A stretch of 64,000 nucleotides of DNA, from positions 310,001 to 374,000 of the forward strand of contig JBCAQO010000009.1 in NCBI GenBank assembly GCA_039111635.1, in the 5' to 3' direction. Of the stretch, positions 24,552 through 37,500 are shown piece after piece. The position numbers and the translations under genes are program-made. The notes beneath the pieces are model-generated. The model worked only from the letters and a program-made list of their open reading frames with translations, was not told the origin of the DNA and ran no database searches. Origin of the DNA: Heterobasidion occidentale. Lineage: Eukaryota; Basidiomycota; Agaricomycetes; Russulales; Bondarzewiaceae. Numbering within the stretch: the stretch's first letter is position 1; the number at the start of each line of letters is the position of its first letter.

Positions 24552-27500
24552 CTATGCGGTGGGGCGCGATGGGTGGCGGGCGAGGGTCTGCCCGGTCTGG
24601 TGTGCCTGGATGCTGCTGAAGCGCTGGAGCTCTTCAGGCTTGACGCGCACCTTCTGGCCGAAGCCGACCTTGCGGGCAGCACGACGGATGAAGGAGGTAC
24701 GGTTCGAGTAGAGCGATTCGTGGATCGAGGCGACGCGGGACTGGGTGCGAGTGATGGGCACACCGGTTTCAGCGGAAGCACGAGTGGCAGCGGCCGCCTC
24801 GGCGTCGTGACGCTCGCGCAGGTACTTAATCACGGTGGCCTTCATCGCAAACTTGATAAGGTCTAATGGGAGGAACCACACGATGTTCTGCACAACACTA
24901 TTGAGCTCTTGCATAAATACCAATGATCGGAGCGACGTACCCAGACCCACACGATACCGATCCATCCACCAGAGATACCCTTGATCTGCGTGAAACCCCA
25001 GTCGGCGTACGCAGCGATGATCGAGGAGACGAGCTGAGCAATGCAGAAAGCACCCATCAAGGCGAACGAGGGACGCTCCATGAAGAAGAATCCATGCGAA
25101 CGCGTGACGAAGATCAAAGCCTGCGAGATGATAGCGACCTGAAGGTACACAATCATGTGAAGCTGAGGATCGTCGATGGAGATCTGGCCAGGGGGAGACT
25201 CGAGGCTGACACCAAACTTCCTCTGGAAGAAGCTCGACTCCATGATGACCACGACAAGGATGACACTGTCATGAACAATTTAGCGTGCACACGTACGAAG
25301 TGAGACACGGTACTTACGTCGAGGCAGTCAGGTATAGACCGTAGGCGACAGCATACGAGAAGATCTCAGCTAGGTCCCAACTATCAGGGGTCATTGATGG
25401 CAAGACACGATCGACGGACAGCGTCATGATGGTACCATCGTTGAGCAGAGCAATAATAAGGACCATGAATGGCGGGAATTGGAACTTGTAGCCGAATGCG
25501 AGGATGGAGAAGCAGACGACGATACGGATCGTGACGGCGCAAGCGTAGATGGCGTAGTTACGCATGCGCTGGAAGATCTGGCGAGAACCGCGAATGGCAT
25601 GAACGATGGTGGAGAGACCGGGCTCAGTCAAGACGATATCGGCGGCGCCACGAGCAGCGTCAGTAGCACCTTCAACAGCGATACCGACATTAGCACGAGA
25701 GAGAGCAGGGGCGTCATTGGCACCGTCACCAGTCATGGCGCACAGATGGCCGAGACCCTGAAGACGTTTGACAATCTCGAACTTGTGCTCCGGGAAGACT
25801 CCGGCGAAACCATCGGCATCCATGATCATCTCGTCGAGGGTAGCGTGCTTGCCGTTCGGAGGGGGTCCATCCTTCAAAACCTTGGCGGGATACATGTGGT
25901 CACCGAGACCAAGACGACGACCAGTCTCCTTCGCAATGGCGAGCTGGTCACCAGTCACCATCTTCACCTTGACACCGAGGGCCATGGCGTCGTCGATAGT
26001 CTGCTTAGTATCCTCACGGGGGGGATCGAAAATAGCGAGGAGACCAATAAGCTCGAAACCATTGCCTTCACCTTCATGGTCATCACCGCTGAGTTCCTCG
26101 TGCGCGACAGCCAAAGCACGGAGACCACGAGCAGCGAACTCCTCGACATCGGCCTCCAGACGATTCTCCTGTTCCTCAGTCTTGTTGCGCGTGCAAAGCT
26201 CGATGATGATACCGGTCATACCCTTCGTAACGCGCTTGAGCTTGCCAGACGACTCCTCACGGTAGGTGATCTCGGTACGCTTGTCGACAGGGTTGAACGG
26301 CTTGAAGTCGAGAAGCTTGATTCCAGCACGTGCACGGCCAACATCGCCGAGGGCACCAACAACGGAAGCGTCGATAGCGTCTTGGTTCTCAGTACGGGAA
26401 GCGTACGCAGCGAGGAGGATGACGTCATCGGCACTGAAAGGACCATAAGTCTTGATCGTGCTGCGGTCAATGGTAAGCTTGTTGGTGGTGAGGGTACCAG
26501 TCTTGTCGGAGCAAAGGATGGTGACACCGGCCAACTCTTCGATGGCAGTGATACGGGTGACAATGGCCTTGTGCTTAGCAAGCTGCTGGGCACCGACAGC
26601 AAGGGTGACAGACAGAACAGTGGGCATGGCAATAGGGATACCACCGATCAAAAGGACGAGGATGTTGTTGAGACCCTCACGGTAGTGGAATTTGTAGCCG
26701 GCGTAGAGGACGAGGATCTCGGCAACAACAAAGATACCGATAACAACCAAACAGAAGGTACCAATCTGGGCAAGGATCTTCTGCAAGTGGCCGGTGGTAT
26801 CGTCATCCTGCCCGACAAGAGAAGCGGCACGGCCGAAGAAAGTGTTGGGACCAGTGGAGATGACCACACCCTCAGCCTCACCCTGTTTGCAGGTAGAGCC
26901 GCTGAAAACCTTGATAAGCGTCATACAGTCAAACCAGAGCTAGAACCACTTACGAGAAGCACTGGTCGGCCTCCTTCTTGCTGACGGGGAGCGACTCACC
27001 CGTCAGGGCAGCCTGATCAATAGACACATTGATGGCTTCCGTGAGACGACAGTCGGCCGGAACGATATCACCAATTTTGAACGAGACCATATCACCAGGA
27101 ACGAGAATAGAGGACTCGATCTCCGACCACTTTCCGTCACGCTTGACCTTGGCTTTGGGAGCGAGCGAGTCCATGAGAGCCTTGACAGCGTTACCGGCGT
27201 TACGTTCCTCGTAGAAACCGATGGCGGAGTTGATGAGCAGGAGCAAGACGATACCGACGAAATCCTGCCAATCTGGAGGTTGACCTTCACCATTGGACAG
27301 AGCGATAGCGACGAGGGCAGCAGCTTCCATGACCCAGGACAAAGGGTTCCACATGAAACTCAGGAACTGCGGAGACAACGCATTTGAGAGCGATAGCGTC
27401 ACACATACGAATGAAGACTAACCTGCAAGAAGGGGTTCTGCTCCTCGCTTTCGAGCTTGTTAGGACCAAAAATCTCAAGACGACGAGCGGCCTCCTCGCC

Positions 27501-27901
27501 CGTTAAACCGTTATCATCGCACTGCAAAAGCTTGAAGACATCCTCGATAACGATGGTCTCGAGGTCGACCTTCTCCTTGTCATAGAGGTCCTCTGCCTTC
27601 AATTCGATCTGAAGGGCGGGTGGCATGAGCATACAAACTTGGGAGACCAGATTGAAACAAAGACGCACTTGCGACATGTCCACATTGGCATCTACGGAGG
27701 GGACGTGTAAATTTTCGCGGGACGAAAAAAAGAGAAAAAAGACATACGGGTCGCTTCCACTTTGTCGTGACCGAAATCTTTGTACTCGCGCTTCCTTTTC
27801 TCGGGTACTGCATCCTCCGAAGATCCGTTGGAGGCCGGTTCAGCCGGGCTGTCAGCCAGGGCAGGCGGACCAGCTTCCTTTTCTACGATGGGTTCAGACA
27901 T
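24552..27901 (-). CDS. PMA1: Plasma-membrane H+-ATPase (P3A-type)
   Basis: Electrogenic proton pump that energises nutrient uptake. The start is ATG at 27901 ([17 protein letters not shown]). Exons on the minus strand carry the N-terminal domain ([19 protein letters not shown]), the actuator motif TGES near 26990, the catalytic DKTGTLT near 26507 with the phosphorylated Asp, the nucleotide-binding [16 protein letters not shown] and [19 protein letters not shown] near 25740, and the C-terminal helices. The tail has a basic autoinhibitory-type segment ([17 protein letters not shown]) and ends [10 protein letters not shown] at 24552, unlike the C-termini of budding yeast and plant enzymes. About six short introns are present. 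Codon use is strongly C-ending, as expected of an abundant protein; this also creates long antisense open frames that are not genes. Confidence 0.96.
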
Positions 27902-28060
27902 GGTCACTGGGGGTCCGGAGGGGTAGGAGGAGGGGGACAGGGGAGACCCTGGAAGGGCTGTCGGATGAGAACGCTGGGGAGCGAGGGAGACGACGGAGCG
28001 GAGGAGATTGAGGGAGAGTGGAAGAGGGGAGAGGACGTCGACGGTCGTTGAGGAGGAACC
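27902..28060 (-). promoter_or_regulatory. Pyrimidine-rich tract upstream of the H+-ATPase start
   Basis: Immediately upstream of ATG 27901 the coding strand is dominated by C and T (the plus strand shows runs such as GGAGGGGTAGGAGGAGGGGG). CT-rich tracts just before the start are typical of highly expressed fungal genes, where they help set the transcription start. The role here is inferred. Confidence 0.5.
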
Positions 28061-31000
28061 CTTTTTATTCAGACCAAACCGCGAACGATCAAATCGGCCA
28101 AACAAGCGCAAACAAGCGAGCCGCCCTCTTCCCCGATTCTCAGAGTCGACCAATCCCAACGCATCAGATCCTTCGTTCTCCGCACTCCCTTCCAAGGCCC
28201 TCGGCTTTACGCATTCCCGTTTCCACACGACCCCTCTCCCCCCTCCTCCCGTCCCCGACTCTCCCTACACGCCCTCCACAACCCGCAATCCATCCGATCC
28301 GACGTCCTCCTCCCCAGGGCTCCAGCAGTGCTCCAGCCTTGAACGGCCTCCCGGCTCCGACGGCTCCCGGCAAAACTTCCCAATCCAAAAATATCTCAGA
28401 TCTTGTGTGCAATTTATTTCCTCGAGGTCCTACTCAATACAACGTTCCACTGCATACGTGCACACATACTGTATGCGCGCAACAGTGAGCCTGCCACCGC
28501 TTACCATGGCCCACAGCGCCCTGAGAACCGCATGTCGCCGCAAACTGCGGTCAATCTCGCCAAACATATCCCCATGTGATTCAGAAAATATACACAAACG
28601 ACGTCATGGCCGTTGTGTTTGAACACCGGCTTGCGTGCCCGACCACCAGCGATGTTTGTTTGAGCCTGTAGGGGCGCCCAACATGCTTCGTAGTCTCAGT
28701 TGTCCAAGGTTGTCCAGCGCGACGTTAGCTCGGCTGCCCTTGGCCCTTTTTCACCCTTGCCCGCGCCCAGAAACATCGAATGCCGAGGCGCGGAGCGATA
28801 GAAGCAACCCCACAACAAGGTGCTGCAAAGGACGACTGAGTCCGCTTCCCCCGCGAAGTTCCTCCACGACAAATCGCATCGCGTGCTGATTGGCGACCTC
28901 CTCGTGCACCGTCTACGAGGACGGCGTGGGCTCGAGACCGCATCGACGCCGCCAATCTCCACGTCCTATGCATATGTATGCCTTTTTCTGGCGGGCAGAC
29001 ACACTTGTACTTGGCGCTGTCCATCCTTGTCCTGTCCATCGCGCACACCGCATTCATCGTTAATCAATCATGCAGGGTAGATCGTCTTAAGTCATAAAAA
29101 TAGAATCCACCGTTCTCGGCTGGTTGGCCAAACATGGACTCATGAATGTAATATCTTCGCCCGGCCGTTGGAGTCGCCCAGCGTCCAGAACGAAGTGAAG
29201 TTGCACCTTCAAGTCGGTCCAAGACTTTGCCCAAGCCGATCCAGCTGTTCTCGGCTTCTGTGATGGTGTTGTCACTCGGCCCGGGCGACCGGCTCCAAAT
29301 CTCAAGCAGGCTTCACCCACCACTGACGAGATCAGCCGCCCGCCAGACTTAGTCTCCGTTGCTGACCAGCGCAGGAGATACTGTAAAGCGCCAGATTGTC
29401 AGCGGTCAACGTCTCAGATACTCGGCTGGGCGGCAGTACCTGCATCATTACCTATCATCGCCCGCGGCAGTCTCAGCCACGGAACAGAGTGCCAGGCGCG
29501 ATGTCTCAGACCACACATATGAGTTGCGCATGGTCCGAACGGCATCCTCTCGGCCGCAGTGCGCTCTTTTCGCTGTACGCTGTACCCAACGGCGAGCACG
29601 GGGATTCTCATGTTGCTGTAGTGCCTGCGGTCGCGGGTTCGGCCCTCGTCGGTCGACGACAGCGCATCCGTGCAGCACCACGCTGTGGTCGCTGTATGGG
29701 GCTGCCCGCCGTGAGTGACATCATTCATACTCGGTTGCGATAGACGCGAATCCGAATCACCCCGCCGTACAACAGACCAGCGTCGTCGTCCTTGGCGTGT
29801 TCATGAGCATGTTCATCCGCAACCATATCATCGTCGACGCAGCACATCGTCGTCGTGCCCTGTTGCCGGCGTCGAGCGGTCGGCGACGGCTCGCGTGGAC
29901 GGCATTCAGGGACGGCTGCGCCCGCCCTCTCGCGCCACTTTATCTTCATGCGCCTGTCTGCTGGGCATAAATTTGACCCTATCGACCTGGCCCGTGCACG
30001 TCATCGTCCATGATCCACGAGCCCAAACGCAGCGCGTGCACGCTGTGCACGCCCACTGAGACCACGCAGGAACACGCAGGAACTCAATCGGCTCGGGAAC
30101 TCAAATACCGGCACGTCGGGATATGTACGACCTGCTCAGTGTTGCGGCGCCCTGCGGGCGTGGATCGGCTGTTCGGGGCGCTGACGAGCGGGTGTGGATA
30201 TAGCCCGATGGCCTGACAGCGCTGGCTTGCTTACGCTTATTACTTACCCTGCGCTCGTCATTGCGAACGACCTTGACGCCTGTTTGCTCGGCCTCTGCAA
30301 TATGGAGACTTGTCGGCTCGAGCCTCGAGGGCTCGCTCGGGCTGAACGTCTGACCTGATTACGGGGTGGACGTAAAGCGGAGATCGACCCTGATTGACCC
30401 CGTCGAAGACGAGTGAAAGTGAGTGAGTCCCAGTCGACGCTACGCAAATTGAGCTTCAACGTAGGAAGGCTTCGGGCTTTGAGGGTGCGCTTGGCATCGC
30501 CGACGGCCTGCGACAGCTACAACAGCCTACAATGATGCACATCCGACCGCAGCAGCAGAACCAGCTAGTAGTCGTCCAACCCGAGCGCAGAAAGAGAGGA
30601 GACATCAGATTCTCAAAGACATCAGAGAATCCGCGACGTTGACTTGGTTACGCGAGGAATAACAGGCACGCGACTAGTTGCATATAACCTCATTTCACTT
30701 GCTCTCAGAAAGCTGTTGACTCTTTGCAGCAGCAGTCACCCTTCCTACCTCCTGATCGGCAATTCTTGCCATCTCAGAGCCCACAAGTTGACGCGTGTAA
30801 AATTTTGGTTAAGAACCCGCAGAGGCGCGCAGAGATCGAATCGACTGGCTTCATTATTGCCGGTTATGGAGGATCCCATGATTGGCCGAACAGAAATGCT
30901 GTATCTGTGTGAATTCCTGGACACGCATCAAGACATTCGCATGCCAAACAAAATGATCACCAACTGCTCTCGAGATGAATGATCAATGTATGGGCGCTGA

Positions 31001-32230
31001 AGAGGACGATTAGGAAAATGATGGGCAATGAAGGATGGATTGGACGAGCCACGCCAAATTCACCAAGACTGCGCTGCATAGAGATGTAAGGATGCGTACG
31101 CGACATGCCATAGGCAGCCGCTGTGCATAGCATTAAGCGCTTCAGTGTTGACTGAAATGTCCTGCCCTGTCAACAGTTGACGAACAATCACTGGTTGACT
31201 GATGCACGTACCTAGGTGGACGTCTGCCTTTTATGAACGACGAATGCGCCGGAAGTATGCTGGAACTAGTACGGATAGGGCCACTGGGGACGACGAAGCA
31301 CGATGGTGGTCGCTGCAGAGCTTTCGCTCGACAGGAGCACGTTGCACATACAGGTAGCCAACAATCATAGCATTCGTCAATTCGACGTACGATCCTCTAT
31401 ACCCTGGCTAGTGGCGACATGAAGAAGCGGCAACTTGTGGATGTATCTGCCGGGTCTCGAGTAGATAGCGGAATCAGTTCATGGAAACAAAGACAAACAG
31501 AACAACGGGCTGCCCACATAGAGTACACAATCGAAGAGCGCCCGGTGCCGCATAAGGAGGTGCGCTCTACTGTATTACAGAGTCATCAAGGACGTCTGCT
31601 GTTGTAGACGCGAAGCGGCACGGGGATCCGACGACGAGCTCAGCTGTCCTTTGCCCGAATCTGAACATCAGCACAATCACGATTCGTATTCGAAGGCCTC
31701 AGGTCGGAGGACGTGCAACATGAGCTGGAAAGATCCAGAATCTTGCTCGGCCGCTTCGTGGCAGTCTAACATGGTCACGACAGAAATCAATACATTTCGG
31801 GCCCGGGCCGTGTTCTACACTTCGAATCGAGCGAGACTTGACAAAACAGGAGATGTACACAACAGCGATTGTTCTCGGGCGAACAGAACTTCAGACGAGC
31901 AACTTTCGAAACAGGAACACTCGGGTCTTGACGACGCGCTATCGTACATGAGTCGGAGATAGAGTCGGCACACCATTAGACCTACAATGAACCAATAAAT
32001 CGCAGACCAGAAGAGTTTGCGAATGAAGTCTTACATTGGTACGATTACCAGCATGTATAGGAGGACGGCGTGATGCACAATCAAGTGCGGAGAGGCTGCG
32101 AGCAAGCAGAAGAGCGAGAGTGATAGTCAGCGTACGTACGGTCCGGTCGGATATGTAAAGACAAACCTATTTGAGGTTGCTTTGAACGCATGGCGAAGAG
32201 CCGCCATGCGTTGTGGGTGCCGAAGAGCAC
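28061..32230. other. Long gene-free stretch upstream of the H+-ATPase
   Basis: About 4.2 kb in which no open frame looks like a conserved protein and no splice-linked exon chain emerges. The first part (28060-28420) continues the pyrimidine-rich bias and may be promoter or 5' UTR of PMA1. The rest has scattered short frames without family resemblance. I saw no clear terminal repeats or transposase fragments. It could hold regulatory DNA, a noncoding RNA or a gene I cannot recognise. Confidence 0.5.
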
Positions 32231-33099
32231 CTACGTGGAGCTACAAGAGCCCATATGCCTTTTTAGGTCGTTCTTACGGGCTGAAGCATAGTGACAGCCC
32301 TCATTCGGGCAAGCGTGAGGTTTCACGCGGTTCGGGTCATGGAGATCTTTGTGTGTCTTCAGATTCCACCGGGTGGCGAAACCTGAGATGTATGAATCAG
32401 TCAACATCCTTAAGGTAGAAAATGAAACGAAAAAAGACCGACTTCGACCACAGTACTCGCAAGGAAATCTTCGAAGCGGCCCGGCTTGCTGCTGCAAATC
32501 CGATGTGGTTGCGGGGCCGAAAATACATGGGAAGGTGGTATTCCTTCCTGAGATACGGGGCCCGTGGCTATGGTGGCCTCACTGGGTTCAGAGAAAGGTT
32601 GCTGGAAATTGAAGTAGGATTTTTGTTGAAAGGGGGAGGTTAGCATGGGTGCAGTTTCGGAACCAAAGTCTGGCATGTCAGTCAGGTATTCAGAAGAATC
32701 TGTGAGAGTAAAAGAAGACATGGCTTCTTGCAAGTCTGAGGCCGAAGATACATGGGAAGGGATTGTTCCTTCGGGGCTCGTGGTTGTGGTGTCCTCAGTA
32801 GCCTCAGAGAAGGGTGCATGAAAATGGAGGTAGGATGGTCCTTGAAAATGGAAGGTTGGCCAAAAAAGGGAGTGATCCTGATTGTACTCCTCTGGCATAT
32901 CAATCGGGGACTCAGAAGAATTCGTAGAATACAAAGAAGTCGAGCTGATGGATGGGGGCAGGCGGGCGGGTGTGTGAGTCGTGTCAAAATATAAGCTAGG
33001 GCTGGTAATCCTATCGAACATATCGTTGGGAATATTAGCTAGTTCCTCATGGCGATTGTCGATGTCGGTTTCAAACGAGGAAGTGTGATAGTAATCCAT
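32231..33099 (-). CDS. Small C2H2 zinc-finger transcription factor with a duplicated segment
   Basis: The start is ATG at 33099 (MDYYHTSSFETDID). The protein has a Ser/Thr/Pro-rich N-terminal region and two C-terminal C2H2-type fingers: FPCEYCG joined through an intron to FATRWNLKTHKDLH, then ACPNEGCHYASARKNDLKRH, with a final Cys-like ligand in GSCSS. The stop is at 32231. A 65-nt intron with a GTATCT donor and TTGCAG acceptor (about 32558-32494) joins ATIATGP to QQAGPLRRFPCEYC in frame. The N-terminal region contains two diverged copies of about 70 residues. DNA binding is inferred from the fingers; targets are unknown. It stands alone between two gene-poor stretches. Confidence 0.75.
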
Positions 33100-34566
33100 G
33101 GCACGGGCGGGCTATTGTAGAGAGGAGTAGAGCGTCAAGACGTACCCAAAGCCACGCAGGGAGATATATGCTGGCCTACCATCTGCGCGCAGTCAACATA
33201 CGTCCTTACCTACAGTCTTCTTCGCATGTCGCAGCCTGCGAGCTTCAAATAGTCCGCGATCCCGATGCGGGCGCCCACTTTACTTATGTTGAGAGGAAAG
33301 ACGGAAGTACAAGCTATTGTGGTAGTACGTCATGCTGGCTAGATGGCCATGAGCGTGAGTGGTTATCGCACCGTGCAGATGGTATGATTCAGAAAGAGAT
33401 AGGGATGTCGAGGACGGTCAACGAAAGAAACGAAAGACCCACCATGGTCGAAGCTTATGGCCCAGGATCTGACTTGCCTTTAGGGATCAAGACTGACCTA
33501 TCTTTCGTGGCGTTTCACACGCTTTTCTGATGAACTCTGCGTCCTACTCTCTGCGGCTGCGCTTGGAAGCGTGCTAGAGGGGAACGTTATGCCACAGCAC
33601 GGATTGATAGCACATCTCGGAGAAAATAATGTCATTTCTGTAGGTGGCCCGAGGCGCGCAGGCACCACGTTGTATGCGTATGTCTGCACAGCAGGTTCTT
33701 GTAAAGGGGCTAGAGGTACCGCAGAAGATGCCTGGTAATGACTGAGAAAAGTTCGGATCATAAGTAGCCAGGTGGATCACTGCGCATCTAACACCATCGA
33801 AACGTAAAGTCTTGGTGTGGCAGACTCGGATCTGTGTATTGAGCGTGCCACTTACCTTCAGATGTGCAAGTTGATCTTCGCTTGCAGGCGTAAACAAGTG
33901 GTGAACAGGATTAGACATACCGAGAAAGCTCGTTTCAGACCTCGCACGAATCACTTCGGTGTCTAGTCTGGTGCAGTCCTCATATTACACCATTATCGTA
34001 CAAGGCTACTGAGAGGGCGGGAATCAAAGGTAATCCTTCTTCTCTTTTGTTCGCTCCATGGCTAAGTACAAACCATTTAAGCAGTCTTCGTCATGACTAA
34101 AAGGTAAAAAAACCTACGGTTGTAATGGAGAAGCTTTTCGATAAGATCAACATGCGTGAGGACCATACGACGACAACAGTATCGTTTCAGTTGAAGTTCG
34201 TTCAGAGCGTCGCTAAAGAAAGATTATGGAATCGAGTTAGAGATGTCAACATAGAGGAAACGTACCCTTCGCTCTTGTCCTCAGAAAGTAACTTCAAATA
34301 CTGGTTCCATTTGTCCCCAACAACTTTTCCGCAAGAGAAACACCGCACAGGAATGATCTAGAAAGGTTTCCATTGAGAGGAATAGCACACAAGAAGGACA
34401 TATAGATACCAACCATGACAGTGGGAGCGGAAGACGATGAGTGAGCAGCGAATTAGCCGAAGTCACGAGAGTGACTAATGTGACACTACGTGACTAGTGT
34501 GACGGACGCGTCGAAAACGCGTCCGCTTGTGGCCAGCGGGTTCTTCATGCAACAACGGCGGTGACA
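33100..34566. other. Gene-poor stretch before CAP-D2
   Basis: About 1.5 kb with the divergent upstream regions of the C2H2 gene (-) and the CAP-D2 gene (+). Minus-strand frames between 33498 and 33954 are open but match nothing I know, and I cannot support a gene. Near 34500 the short palindromic run GACGCGTCGAAAACGCGTC may be an MluI-type cell-cycle box (ACGCGT twice). Confidence 0.4.
34503..34521. promoter_or_regulatory. Paired ACGCGT (MCB-like) sites upstream of CAP-D2
   Basis: Two ACGCGT hexamers lie 6 bp apart about 50 bp before the CAP-D2 start codon. ACGCGT is the core of the MluI cell-cycle box bound by MBF in yeasts, which drives G1/S transcription. Position next to a mitotic gene makes a regulatory role plausible, but it is inferred. 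Confidence 0.45.
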
Positions 34567-37500
34567 ATGGCAAGGTTTGACCTTCAAGAAGAACTGCAGG
34601 CCATCCAAGACCTCAGTAACTATGACATCGAAGGTGGATTTGATGTGCGCTCTATGGACCCTCCTGCAGTTGCAGGCTTGCTTGACAGTACGTTGTACTT
34701 CCGCTCACCAAGGCTCGTCTGATGAGCACACAGAGGCCGTTGGCGCTGTTTCCGAATCATCTGATTCTATCACGGACACTAGCATATTCAACATCTATCG
34801 AAGCCTTCTCAAGGACGCAGATGTTCTCTCAGGCCCTCTCATGAGCAAATTACTCGACTCTCTGTCTTCAGGCTTTCTCACTCAGACAGACGCTGCGATA
34901 CGCGACGTGGACCAGGAAGATCAACAGACATATGTGGCACATCAAGCGCCTCTAGAAATGTATGCTTTCTTACTCGGGTGGTTTGTGACGGCAGCAGAGA
35001 AGGTGAGAGCATCTGGAGGCGAGGACGTCATGATCGCTGCACCTTCGAGGTCACGCCGTGGCAGAGGAGGAAAGAACGTACAGACCCGACACAACTCGAA
35101 GCAGAAGGCAGCGAATGGTCATGGGAAGACCAAATACCTCCGACACTTGCCTTGATCAGTAAGGTGTTGAGATTGAAGACAAATAAATTGTGGACCACGA
35201 CGGGCGAAAGAGATACATTCATTGGGTGAGCCATAATTTTCTCTGTTTTTATTTCCCATCTTTGTACTGCATGATTATGCATGCTTTCCCAAATCTGCTC
35301 ATTTACTCCGCGCGCCTCTTCCCTCGGTGCTGTTCTAAATGTTGGTACTCTTTCAAGGTGTTTGACGCGTCCGGTCTACCAGCTCACTGAAAGCGAGCAG
35401 TATATGAAGTCGGCTCATATTAAAATGGGGATATACAAAGTTATTTGTCTCGCAGTGAAACATCACGGTCACGCCCTCGGTGCTCAGATCAGCATCATGC
35501 AGTCTCTCCAATATTTCGAGCACCTCTCGCCGACCCGATGGCTGAGTGCCTCACGGTTCTAGCGAAGGAGTTTGACCATAATCAGCTTGGTGACGAGATA
35601 TTGAGGGAAATAGCGGCGAAGAATTTTAACGCTCAGGATACCAAAGGTCCTCGCGCTTTCTCCAAATTCTTAATCAGATTCGCAGAATTGGCACCAAGGC
35701 CAGTGCTCAAACAGATTAGTTTGCTCCTTGCTCATTTGGACTCGGAGGTGAGTCGCATAAGGATACGACCGTGATTGCTTGTTGACGAGAGCGAGAGTTA
35801 GTCCTATCCTATGAGAATGGCCATTGTCGAAATCATCGGTCATCTCATCCGGGAACTCGCGTCATCTCCAGATATCATGGCAGATGCACATCAAACCCAG
35901 AAGCAACTGAACGGATTTTACGATCTTTTGTTGGAGCGCACACTTGACCTTTCTTCCTATGTTCGGACGAAGGTGTTTGCGGTGTTGGCCCGGCTTTGCG
36001 ATCTCCCTGTCAAGTTCCCCAAACAAAGATTGGCTATCGCTCGTGCGCGGTAGGTGCTCTAGAAGACAAGGGCGCAGGCGTTCGAAAGAGCGCTATAGCT
36101 CTACTAGTAAGACTGGTCGTCACACATCCGTACGGTTTGATGCATGGTGGTCTTCTGGGACTCAAGGAGTGGGAGAACAGATATCAAACTGTCGCTGTAG
36201 AGCTAGCGAAGGTGGAGAAGACATTGGGAAAGGCTGTAGGAGGTGATGATGATGATGGTAACGAGGCGGGAGAGGGTGACGATAGAGGGCAGGGAGACAA
36301 AGATGAAGAGCAAGAAGACGAAGAGGAGGACGGGGAAGAAGATGCAGACGAGGATGAAGAAGCTAAGCCTAAGAAACTGAAAAAACGGCAGAGGTGATTG
36401 CGCACATTCGACGTCATTCCTATAGACTTGGGCTGACATGCAACATCAGGTCGAAGGATGTGGAACGGAGGGCAGAAGATGAGATGGACGTGGATGAAGA
36501 AGGCGAAGAAGAAGACGCGTCAATGGACGAAGACGTGGAAGGTGGTACTCCTCGACCGAAGAAGGGTTTCAAAGGCGAAAGGAAGGTCAAGTCGAAGGGG
36601 CGCAAATCTGAGATGGACATTGCGGCTCTTACGAATGAGCAAGCCGCACTCGCAGCCCTCGAAAGCAATCAAATTCTGCACCTCAGACTTCGAAAGCGAT
36701 ACTACGCCGAAGGGCTCAACTTCATCCGGCAGATCGAAAATGCGATGGAGACACTGAGTCAACTGCTAGGGTCAACAAACAAGGCAGAGGTACTGGAAGC
36801 TATGGAGTTCTTCCGTGTGGCGTATGAATATCAGTTTGACAGCGCAGAGGTGCCCTGCTTTTGCTTCTGTCGGGTTGTACAGTGCTCACGAACCGGTGAT
36901 TATCGCAGGTTGGGATCAAGAAGATGCTCCATCTAATCTGGACTAAGGACAATAATGCTGTGTCAGAAGACGGTAAGGAGCTGAAGGGTGTACGTTCAAG
37001 GCTACTGGAGTGCTATCGAAGTTTGTACTTTGATCCCCTCCCCGACATGGAAGCCAAGCAACAGGTCAATCGTATTGCGAAGAACATGATTGAGTGAAGA
37101 TTTTGTCCTTGTCATTCGAGCTGCGCAGAGCATCTGACATTATTGATGACAGATTGACATACGAGGCCACCCTTGCCGAGCTGACTAGCCTCGAGGAAAT
37201 GATGCGGTATATGATGGATGATGGACAGATACACAGTGATGTAATTAGCAAACTTTGGCAGGTGTATAGTGAGTCCAGCAGTGCTCATTCAACACTGAGG
37301 TTTCATGAAATTTCCAGGCTCGGACAGACAGCTGCCAAAGCAGCAACGGAGAGGAGCAATCATCATTCTAGGTATGCTAGCACTGGCACGACGCAGTGTG
37401 GTAACCGATCGTGTCGATACTCTCCTCCGAGTGGGTTTGGGGCCATTAGGCAAGGTGAGTCGTTATCGTACAGTTATATAGTTGGGCATCATCTGACCGC

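Noticed and set aside
25479..26984. 501-codon open frame on the plus strand
   Set aside because: It lies opposite the H+-ATPase gene and is a mirror of its strong codon bias; its composition (Thr, Asp, Glu-rich) resembles no protein family.
29359..29743. Overlapping open frames at 29.4-29.7 kb as a gene
   Set aside because: They overlap on both strands, are rich in Arg and Cys, and have no splice-linked neighbours; typical of chance frames in GC-rich DNA.
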